A DNA stretch of 30,451 nucleotides, from positions 1 through 30,451 of the forward strand of contig CAYSCZ010000038.1 of NCBI GenBank assembly GCA_964429655.1. Reading direction: 5' to 3'. The position numbers were made by a program, and so were the translations under genes. Positions 24,663 through 30,451 of this stretch are shown one piece after another. This stretch comes from CAYSCZ01 sp964429655. GTDB lineage: Bacteria; Bacteroidota; Bacteroidia; Cytophagales; Cyclobacteriaceae. Each line of letters begins with the position of its first letter. Position 1 is the stretch's first letter. A model generated the notes under the pieces. It was not told the origin of the DNA and did not search any database. It saw only the letters and a list, made by a program, of their open reading frames with translations.

Positions 24663-25028
24663 TCATCTCCCAAGGTTTTCAGTAATCACGCTGTGAATTT
24701 CTTCTGCTTCAAAAGGTTTAGAGAATGATTTAAGAATAAGTTGTTCATTCAAGGCATTTCTAATTTCTTCGGTAATGTCATAACCAGTAAGCAGGTAACA
24801 CTGCAAATCAGGATTTATCGCTTTGGCTTTTTTGATGAATTCCAGCCCGGTCATCACGGGTAGGCTCATGTCACTAACCACCACTTTTATTTCAGGATTA
24901 TCTTCCAGCACATCTAATCCATCATCACCTGTGAGTGCTGTAAAGACCTCAAAATGATTATTCATATAAATTTCAAGTATTTGAAGATTCAGTTGTTCAT
25001 CATCCACAAATAAAACAGAGACGTTCAT
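24663..25028 (-). CDS. Stand-alone response-regulator receiver domain
   Basis: This 121-residue CheY-like receiver has no output domain. The acidic pocket is Asp9, Asp10 and the phospho-acceptor Asp53 (VVVSDMSLPVMTG). Thr81 (LLTG) and Lys104 (FSKPF) complete the conserved set, so it should be phosphorylatable. No histidine kinase gene lies in the window. It probably acts by protein-protein contact. A TACCTTTA -7-like box lies about 28 bases upstream on the minus strand. The neighbouring orphan gene on the same strand may be co-regulated, with a 97-base gap. Confidence 0.92.
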   Translation of the reverse strand: MNVSVLFVDDEQLNLQILEIYMNNHFEVFTALTGDDGLDVLEDNPEIKVVVSDMSLPVMTGLEFIKKAKAINPDLQCYLLTGYDITEEIRNALNEQLILKSFSKPFEAEEIHSVITENLGR

Positions 25029-25102
25029 AAAGGTATATATTGCTATGATTGTTTGCTAAAGGTAAAAAATAATCCTCAGCTAAAAGAAATTGATAGTAAA
25101 TA

Positions 25103-25119
25103 ATTGGTCTGTAACCAAT
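25103..25119 (-). terminator. Weak hairpin after the orphan minus-strand gene
   Basis: ATTGGT (25103-25108) pairs with ACCAAT (25114-25119) around a five-base loop. On the minus strand it starts seven bases after the TCGAAAG-adjacent stop region of the 25126-25605 gene and is followed by a T/A-rich stretch. The stem is short, so it may only be an attenuating structure. Confidence 0.3.
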
Positions 25120-25125
25120 GCGTCG

Positions 25126-25605
25126 CTAATCGAAGGTAAGAACTTTAACAGCTTTTACGTAATCGTTAAAGTCTTTCCATTTTTTACATAGCACTTTGAA
25201 AGCATCGATTAATTCCCGGGCTTTCTTGACAAACTCTTCCAGCGTGATATCATGGTCGTTGTCACCGGTAACTTTTCTAAGTAGTGTTTTATTTTCGTCG
25301 CTGGTGTTTATAAACCTTGCCGATACCTCCAGGGAAATATATAAATGGATAATTTCTTTAAGGGAGACATCTACCTTGTTATCGCCTATCTTTTTGACTT
25401 TCTGATATTTACCCCTTAGATACTTCAGGTAATCTAAATCAATGGTACCCCATTCTTCGATCTCAAGTATCCAGTGAGAGTAGTTCTTCTCCATCATGTT
25501 TATCAGGAGGGTTAGGGATACCTTAAATATATCTATTGAGGATGAGGTAAAACTCATCACAAAATTGGGCTGTTCTTGATTTAGCTGCGGTGGTGATAGT
25601 GCCAT
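25126..25605 (-). CDS. Hypothetical helical protein
   Basis: I do not recognise this protein. From the ATG at 25603-25605 it is 159 residues (MALSPPQLNQ...). A TTG three codons upstream would add three residues; I prefer the ATG. It appears soluble and mostly helical, Lys/Glu/Asp-rich, with conserved-looking segments SHWILEIEEWGTIDLDYLKY and DNDHDITLEEFVKKARELID. The latter resembles an EF-hand-like D-x-D-x-D loop, but the spacing is not convincing. A -7-like TAGTTTTA (25619-25626, minus strand) lies 13 bases upstream, and inverted repeats lie just beyond it. The response-regulator gene follows on the same strand. Confidence 0.6.
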   Translation of the reverse strand: MALSPPQLNQEQPNFVMSFTSSSIDIFKVSLTLLINMMEKNYSHWILEIEEWGTIDLDYLKYLRGKYQKVKKIGDNKVDVSLKEIIHLYISLEVSARFINTSDENKTLLRKVTGDNDHDITLEEFVKKARELIDAFKVLCKKWKDFNDYVKAVKVLTFD

Positions 25606-25632
25606 AATGGACAATCTATAAAACTAGGAACT

Positions 25633-25668
25633 ATGTAATTACATTTTTAGTAGAATAAGTTACTAAAA
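25633..25668. promoter_or_regulatory. Inverted repeats upstream of the 25126-25605 gene
   Basis: There are two adjacent palindromes: ATGTAATTACAT (25633-25644, perfect) and TTTTAGTA (25645-25652) with TACTAAAA (25661-25668), separated by eight bases. They lie just upstream of the -7-like box, where an operator would sit. Both are AT-rich and not followed by a T-run on the minus strand, so a terminator for msrA is less likely. Confidence 0.35.
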
Positions 25669-25711
25669 TAGACGAAAAAATATTGCCTTATAAATTAATT
25701 ATTTATTAATC

Positions 25712-26374
25712 CTATTGATGATCTTCTTTTAATAAATGGCTGAACTTATTTTTTACTTTATTGATTTTTGGCCTGGATACAAAACGTATGTACCGATTAT
25801 CAGGATTTTTTCTCTCATAATCCTGGTGATAGGCCTCAGCCAACCAAAAATCTTCCAATGGCTTGATCTCAGTGACGATTTGCATGGGATATATGCCGGT
25901 GTTCTCTAAATCATCAATTTTATTTTTTGCAAGTTTCTTTTGATTACTATTATGATAAAAAATAGCCGAGCGGTACTGCGGTCCCACATCCGGGCCTTGT
26001 CTGTTTAGTTGCGTAGGGTCGTGGGCTGTAAAAAAAATGTCAAGCAACGTTTCATAATCGATAATATCCGGGTTGTAATACACCTGAACCGATTCTGCAT
26101 GGTTGGTTCGACCCGCTGCTACCTGCTTATAAGTAGGGTTTTTTGATTGCCCACCGGAATATCCCGAGACGGCTTCTACAACTCCCTTAATCTGATCAAA
26201 GGAAGCTTCGACACACCAAAAACAGCCCCCGGCAAATGTAGCCGTATCCAATTGAGATTCATTGACTGCTGCTAAGATGCTTAAGCTACTTTCTTGTATT
26301 TCAGTTTTTTTACCGGATGTGCAAGCAAAGTAGCACAGACTCATCAGTATGAGGATATTAGATGTAATTTTCAT
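25712..26374 (-). CDS. msrA: Peptide methionine sulfoxide reductase MsrA, lipoprotein form
   Basis: This 220-residue MsrA reduces the S-epimer of methionine sulfoxide in proteins. The catalytic motif is GGCFWC, with nucleophile Cys51. Downstream are SGYSGGQ, the QVAAGRTNHAESVQV stretch and HDPTQLNRQGPDVGPQYRS, all family hallmarks. An N-terminal signal ends in LCYFAC with Cys18 as a possible lipid anchor, so the enzyme is probably periplasmic or outer-membrane attached. No Cys follows Cys54, so the usual C-terminal resolving Cys is missing and another reductant must recycle it. It starts 12 bases after the amylosucrase stop and is likely in the same transcript. Confidence 0.93.
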   Translation of the reverse strand: MKITSNILILMSLCYFACTSGKKTEIQESSLSILAAVNESQLDTATFAGGCFWCVEASFDQIKGVVEAVSGYSGGQSKNPTYKQVAAGRTNHAESVQVYYNPDIIDYETLLDIFFTAHDPTQLNRQGPDVGPQYRSAIFYHNSNQKKLAKNKIDDLENTGIYPMQIVTEIKPLEDFWLAEAYHQDYERKNPDNRYIRFVSRPKINKVKNKFSHLLKEDHQ

Positions 26375-26386
26375 TATTGGAATTGG

Positions 26387-28330
26387 TTAAGTTTTATTTG
26401 TTAACCAATAAAACTGGTATGGGTTCATTTGGATGTGGTTTTTAAAAAAATAAGCTTCATTTGTAGTATACCTGTCTATTAAACCTTTTATCATATCAAA
26501 TCCACAGCGGTAAAGTATTTCCACATCTACAATTTGCTTGTGATTACTAAAGTTGCAAAGTACCAATGTTTTTCTTCCTTTCATGTCCCATCTTAAATAG
26601 CATAGCACATGATTATTAGATATTTCCTCGATACTGATTGAATTTTTGTCCGCAAATTCAGGAGCGGATTTTCTGATCGTAATAAGTTTTTGTAACCCAT
26701 GAAAAATCCTGGCTTCCACGGTGCCGGGCATTTTTATTTCCTTTATTTTTTTCCAATCCATAATAGGCCGGTGAAGCCATCTATTGTCGTACGATTTGTT
26801 TGGGTCATTCTGATAGGAATAATCGTTGGTGGTTCCTATTTCATCACCGGAGTATAACATAACCAGACCACCATAGGAGAGGATGATGCTATGGAGTAAA
26901 ATTATTTTCTGTATGCTTACGTCAATGGCTTCCTTATTATCATTGTTCAATGCTTTTTCAAGGCCTGCCAGAGAAGCTAATGAGCCGGATATTCTGGCAT
27001 CGCCGGTTTTAGGATTATGCATAAATGGCGTTCCCATTGCCATAGAACCTGGAAAATTTCCCGAATAATAGTTCACTAAAAAGTTTCTGTGGGTTTTAGC
27101 GTCAAACCCCAATTGGTAAAGGTATTTATCATCAAAGCCCAGGCCGATATCATCATGACACCGCAGGTAGTTGATCCAGGTGTTTCCAAAAGGTTTATCT
27201 GGTAGGCCTTTCATACTCTTTTGCAGCATCCGGGTGTCTTGGGTGGCTATTGCTTCCCAAAGAAGCGCCATTAAGGTTGCATTGTATGCCATATCACATT
27301 CAACACCCCTGGCATCACCTTCCCCAAAATATTTTACAATTTCATCTGGCGCAACAATGGCTTCGGCAAGTAGTAAAATGCCTGGTGCAATTACCTGGCT
27401 GCACGCCTTCATCAGCTGATTGATGGTATGGGCGAGGGGCAGGTTTTGGCTTTCAGTGCCTATTTCTTTCCAGGTGAATGCCAGGGCATCCATACGAATG
27501 ACATCTGCCCCTTTATTTGCTAGAAATATAAGATTAGCAAGCATTTCTATGAATACCTGTGGGTTGGTATAGTTTAGGTCCCACTGATAATTATGAAATA
27601 CGGTCATCACCCATTGATCAATACCTTCCAGGTATGTGAAATTTCCCGGAGTGCTTTGAGGAAAGATTTCCGGCATCGAAGCATCAAACTGGTCTGGTAT
27701 GGTTCGGTCATCAAACATGTAGTAATAATCCTGGAATGATTCGTTACCGGCTAATGCTTTTTTAGCCCACTCATGGTCATCAGCTGTATGGTTCATTACA
27801 AAATCCAATACCAGAAGCATTCCGTTGTCATGAAAATGCCTTGCGATGTCTTCCAGCGCTTCCATGGTACCAAATCTTTCGTCTACTTCCCGGAAGTTGC
27901 TTACCGCATACCCCCCGTCATTTTCCAACGGGGATTTAAGGAGGGGCATTAAATGCACCACATTAATGCCTAAATCTTTTAAATATCCTGTTTTTTGCTT
28001 TAATCCGTACAGATTGTTGCAAAAGTGGTCCACATAAAGGCTCATGCCCACAAGACCCTCACTCAGGTGCCATTCAGGATTATATTCCCTTTCAAGATCG
28101 AGGTTTTTCAAGTAATCATTTCTTTCCTGATAAAGCAGAAATAAACGTTTGATCAATGCCTTGAAATATTCAGTCCTTCCGGGGTGATCTTGATATAATT
28201 TATTGAACAGTGTTTCAATCCAGTGAATCTGCGCCGCCAGGCGATGAAAAAAATCAACATCAATGGCATGATGCGGATCGAGTTCATGGCGGACCTCATC
28301 AATTAATTGTTTAAGGTGGGGCTTATACAA
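26387..28330 (-). CDS. Amylosucrase (GH13_4)
   Basis: This 647-residue glycoside hydrolase of family GH13 subfamily 4 transfers the glucosyl unit of sucrose to an alpha-1,4-glucan and releases fructose. An N-terminal helical domain (residues 1-90) precedes the TIM barrel. Catalytic residues: nucleophile Asp281 (VIRMDALAFTWKEIG), acid/base Glu323 (LAEAIVAPDEIV) and Asp393 in RCHDDIG. The sucrose-pocket segments DGGYAVSNF and DNRWLHRP are present, favouring amylosucrase over a plain hydrolase. It has no signal peptide and is cytosolic. The start is TTG: no ATG or GTG occurs near the N-terminus, and a stop lies five codons upstream. It begins five bases after the fructokinase stop. Sucrose hydrolase is the main alternative. 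Confidence 0.9.
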   Translation of the reverse strand: MYKPHLKQLIDEVRHELDPHHAIDVDFFHRLAAQIHWIETLFNKLYQDHPGRTEYFKALIKRLFLLYQERNDYLKNLDLEREYNPEWHLSEGLVGMSLYVDHFCNNLYGLKQKTGYLKDLGINVVHLMPLLKSPLENDGGYAVSNFREVDERFGTMEALEDIARHFHDNGMLLVLDFVMNHTADDHEWAKKALAGNESFQDYYYMFDDRTIPDQFDASMPEIFPQSTPGNFTYLEGIDQWVMTVFHNYQWDLNYTNPQVFIEMLANLIFLANKGADVIRMDALAFTWKEIGTESQNLPLAHTINQLMKACSQVIAPGILLLAEAIVAPDEIVKYFGEGDARGVECDMAYNATLMALLWEAIATQDTRMLQKSMKGLPDKPFGNTWINYLRCHDDIGLGFDDKYLYQLGFDAKTHRNFLVNYYSGNFPGSMAMGTPFMHNPKTGDARISGSLASLAGLEKALNNDNKEAIDVSIQKIILLHSIILSYGGLVMLYSGDEIGTTNDYSYQNDPNKSYDNRWLHRPIMDWKKIKEIKMPGTVEARIFHGLQKLITIRKSAPEFADKNSISIEEISNNHVLCYLRWDMKGRKTLVLCNFSNHKQIVDVEILYRCGFDMIKGLIDRYTTNEAYFFKNHIQMNPYQFYWLTNKT

Positions 28331-28335
28331 ATTCT

Positions 28336-29301
28336 TTAATCTTTATCAAAGAAATTTTCTACTTCAGTTAATGTAGGAAGCGCATCAATGGCCCCCATTT
28401 TCGTACAGGTTATGGCACCTACTTTATTGCCAAATCTAACAATACCCGCTAAAGTATCCATGTTATAAACTTCCTCTTTCGGCGCTTCAAGTGCTGATAC
28501 CTTGTATAGCGTTCCGCCAATAAAAGCATCACCGGCACCTGTGCTGTCAAGGGATTGAATCGGATAGCTAGGAATAATCTGCTTTTCTTCTCCATTGCTG
28601 ATCAATGTGCCCTTGCTGCCCAGGGTTATAGCCAACACAAATTTTCCATAGCGATGAAGCTCATCTACCCCCTGATCAAGCCCTTCATCACCGCTAATCA
28701 ATTGCAGCTCATCATCGCTGACCTTCACCAGGTCGGCGTACTTTAGTGCTTCTTTGGATCGTGCAATAAATTCAGTTTCATTATTTTTCCAAAGGTCGAT
28801 TCGGAAATTAGGATCAAAAGAGATGAAGTTTTTTTCATGGTAGCTTTCCATGACGTTAAAATATGTTTCCCGTAAGTTTCCGCCCAGCAGGGCAGTGGCT
28901 GAGCCCAGGTGTATGATAGATGGGGATGATAATGGTTCACGCTTTAATTCTGTGTAGGTTAGATTTTCGTCGGCGCCACGATTGAAAATGAAATCACGCT
29001 GGCCGTCTTTTTTTAAGGACACGAAAGCCAGTGTGGTCTTGCTGGTTTTATCTTTAATTAATTGTTGTACATCCACACCTTCCCGGCTAAGCGTCCGGAT
29101 CAGGAATCTACCAAAAGCATCATCCCCCACTTTACCGATAAACGCTGACCTCCCACCAAGTTTGCTTACACAGGCTGTTACATTTGCCGGTGCGCCGCCT
29201 GCCTTTTTTAAAAAATGCTGGCCGTCTTCCAGCGAAGCGTCAATATCTTCACAGATAAAGTCAATCAAAATTTCGCCCAGGCAAACAACAGAATTATTCA
29301 T
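28336..29301 (-). CDS. PfkB-family fructokinase
   Basis: This PfkB/ribokinase-fold sugar kinase most likely phosphorylates fructose to fructose-6-phosphate. Motifs: CLGEILIDFICED at the N-terminus, GGAPANVTACVSKLGG (PfkB signature 1 region) and LDSTGAGDAFIGG (signature 2, with the catalytic Asp in GAGD). I chose the ATG at 29299-29301 because it gives the usual N-terminus MNNSVVCLGE. An ATG five codons upstream (29314-29316) is also possible and gives 326 residues. Context decides the substrate: the next gene, five bases on, is an amylosucrase that releases fructose. A general PfkB sugar kinase is the fallback. Confidence 0.9.
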   Translation of the reverse strand: MNNSVVCLGEILIDFICEDIDASLEDGQHFLKKAGGAPANVTACVSKLGGRSAFIGKVGDDAFGRFLIRTLSREGVDVQQLIKDKTSKTTLAFVSLKKDGQRDFIFNRGADENLTYTELKREPLSSPSIIHLGSATALLGGNLRETYFNVMESYHEKNFISFDPNFRIDLWKNNETEFIARSKEALKYADLVKVSDDELQLISGDEGLDQGVDELHRYGKFVLAITLGSKGTLISNGEEKQIIPSYPIQSLDSTGAGDAFIGGTLYKVSALEAPKEEVYNMDTLAGIVRFGNKVGAITCTKMGAIDALPTLTEVENFFDKD

Positions 29302-29352
29302 AAAGCAATGAAACATTTAATATTATAAATAACAGCTTTGAAAGTTAATAAA

Positions 29353-29790
29353 TTAGATTGTGTCGGTTTGATTATCCCTATTATTTATGGTTTCTATGAT
29401 TTTTTGTTGTACCGCTTTTTTATGTGCGTCATTCTTATAACCGACCCGCGGCATGAAAAAACCTTTCAAACCATCCTTCTTATTGCGTGGTACCAGGTGA
29501 ATATGCAGGTGGGCCACACTTTGACTGACAATGTTATTGTTGGCCATAAAAATACCTTCGCAACCCATAGCTTGTTTGATGGCTGCGGAAAGTAACCTGG
29601 CATTTTTGAATAATGGTAGAATCAGTTCATCCGGGAGGCCCATCATGGTCATAATCTCAGCTTTGGGCACCAGAAGGGTATGACCAGGAAACAATGGTCT
29701 GATATCCAGAAAAGCCATGGTATGCTCATCTTCAAACACGATATCTGCCGAAGCCTCTCCTTTAATAATTTTAAGAAAAACATTTTTCAT
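29353..29790 (-). CDS. HIT-family nucleotide hydrolase
   Basis: This 145-residue HIT-superfamily protein of the HinT/Hit branch hydrolyses adenosine-phosphate derivatives such as AMP-lysine or Ap4A. The triad is HLHIHLVPR (His94, His96, His98), with His96 as the nucleophile. The N-terminal FLKIIKGEASADIVFEDE and FLDIRPLFPGHTLLVPK match the family. The CxxC zinc pair often found at the N-terminus of HIT proteins is absent. It lies 51 bases upstream of the fructokinase on the same strand and may be co-transcribed, though no functional link is evident. Confidence 0.92.
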   Translation of the reverse strand: MKNVFLKIIKGEASADIVFEDEHTMAFLDIRPLFPGHTLLVPKAEIMTMMGLPDELILPLFKNARLLSAAIKQAMGCEGIFMANNNIVSQSVAHLHIHLVPRNKKDGLKGFFMPRVGYKNDAHKKAVQQKIIETINNRDNQTDTI

Positions 29791-30123
29791 GGGGTAATGA
29801 TAAGGGCTATTGGTTATGATTAAAAATCAGCTACAACTATTTCATAAATTGAAGCCAGGGCTGCAAAAAACATTTGATATATAACTATCATTTAATCAGC
29901 TAGTTAAGTATTTATAAAAAATAAAAAGGTGATTAAGCGCTCTATTGAAAGGTGATTATGTGCCTCACTGTTTTAGGTGATTAAGCGCCTCACTGAAATA
30001 TGCAAAAAGATCACTAAAACAGGGGAGGAAATTGATTGGTCAATTACCTACTTTTAGCTTATTAAAATATATGGTATTATTTTAAAGTAAAACGGCAGGA
30101 AATATTAGAGAAAATAGCAAGCT
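29791..30123. other. Non-coding region between divergent HIT and HTH genes
   Basis: This is a 333-base AT-rich stretch with no convincing ORF. It must hold the promoters of both flanking genes. It contains three 23-bp direct repeats (29927-29997, described separately) and the 15-base string TTAGCTTATTAAAAT at 30054-30068, which also occurs upstream of gldA at 18778-18792. I see no tRNA, riboswitch or terminator. Confidence 0.7.
29927..30004. repeat. Three 23-bp direct repeats, IS21-terminus-like
   Basis: Copies at 29927-29949, 29950-29972 and 29975-29997 share AGGTGATTA-x-G-x-GC then a CTCACTG-like end. Copies 2 and 3 are the closest. The array ends in ATATGCA (29998-30004). Tandem GGTGRTYA-type repeats of 21-23 bases next to a terminal CA are the layout of IS21-family element ends bound by IstA. 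No istA or istB gene is in the window, so it would be an orphan end. An operator array for the adjacent HTH gene is the alternative. Confidence 0.6.
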
Positions 30124-30432
30124 ATGGGTTTCATAGAACAAATAGAACGATTAGAAAGGCTTAGCAAACTAATTGAAAAAGAAAGCACCGGAACGCCTCA
30201 TGACCTGGCTAACCACTTATCCGTCAGTAAAAGACAATTGTTCTATCATCTTGATCTGTTAAGGGACCTGGGGGCTCCGATCAGCTACTCCAGGAAAAGT
30301 GAGACCTATTATTATTTAGAAAACGCTAAGGTTCGTATAAGTTTTACTATCGAAATATCAAAAAAAAGAAATACTGAAAAGAAATCCCATACGATGAATA
30401 ATCCCAGATTTGTCATTGGAATTTTGTCATGA
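30124..30432 (+). CDS. Small HTH-domain regulator
   Basis: This 102-residue protein has an N-terminal winged-helix/HTH_11-like domain: IERLERLSKLIEKES, then GTPHDLANHLSVSKRQLFYH (the turn and recognition helix), DLLRDLGAPISYSRKSETYY. It resembles the HTH part of DeoR/WYL-type regulators without an effector domain. The tail (KVRISFTIEISKKRNTEKKS) is basic. Small solo HTH proteins like this recur in Bacteroidota, often beside short peptide genes. The next gene lies outside the window, so its target cannot be seen. The stop is 19 bases before the window edge. Confidence 0.75.
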   Translation: MGFIEQIERLERLSKLIEKESTGTPHDLANHLSVSKRQLFYHLDLLRDLGAPISYSRKSETYYYLENAKVRISFTIEISKKRNTEKKSHTMNNPRFVIGILS

Positions 30433-30451
30433 AGGGTTAAAGCCCAAAAAA

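Noticed and set aside
25175..25260. EF-hand calcium site in the orphan protein 25126-25605
   Set aside because: The DNDHDITLEEF stretch resembles an EF loop, but the loop length and flanking helices do not match well enough.
29338..29595. Plus-strand 85-codon frame opposite the HIT gene
   Set aside because: It overlaps a well-supported HIT protein on the other strand and shows no domain.
29927..29997. CRISPR array
   Set aside because: The three repeats abut with zero to two bases between them, so there are no spacers, and no cas gene is present.

Overview
The window looks like chromosomal DNA from a gliding or T9SS-bearing member of the Bacteroidota, most likely Cytophagales-like. The grounds are a giant surface protein with a type IX secretion (T9SS) C-terminal sorting domain, a gldA-gldF-gldG operon, many lipoprotein signal peptides, a TAnnTTTG-type promoter, and start codons with A/T-rich leaders and no strong Shine-Dalgarno. 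I cannot name the genus from sequence alone. No rRNA, tRNA, CRISPR array, complete insertion sequence or prophage is visible.

Layout. Bases 1-13413 are the 3' part of one enormous open frame (about 4470 visible codons, 5' end outside the window). It encodes a mosaic of FG-GAP/VCBS beta-propellers, five leucine-rich-repeat (LRR) modules with a plant-receptor-like N-cap, Ig-like domains, a choice-of-anchor-I-like propeller, two nidogen-like modules, a second type of propeller inserted in an LRR, an arginine-rich island and a T9SS type A sorting domain. A strong terminator follows. Bases 13498-15498 carry a TetR-like regulator and an ABC1/UbiB kinase-like protein. A MazG-like NTP pyrophosphohydrolase converges on them, its stop codon overlapping the kinase stop. 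Then come a short orphan gene (16056-16517), an M28 peptidase lipoprotein (16576-18207) and, converging with the same four-base stop overlap, a YfcE-like metallophosphoesterase.

Bases 18871-22976 are the gliding-motility ABC transporter operon gldA-gldF-gldG plus a DUF4340 membrane-anchored protein. This machinery is linked to the cell-surface and T9SS biology that the giant protein implies. Convergent to it is a beta-lactamase-like serine hydrolase lipoprotein. An FKBP/SlyD-type prolyl isomerase with a palindromic terminator follows. On the minus strand are a stand-alone response-regulator receiver and an orphan gene, then a compact cluster: HIT protein, fructokinase, amylosucrase and lipoprotein MsrA. 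Amylosucrase and fructokinase make a simple sucrose pathway: sucrose gives alpha-glucan plus fructose, and fructose is then phosphorylated.

The right edge (29791-30123) is non-coding. It holds three near-identical 23-bp direct repeats that resemble an orphan end of an IS21-type element. A small HTH regulator gene follows, close to the window edge.
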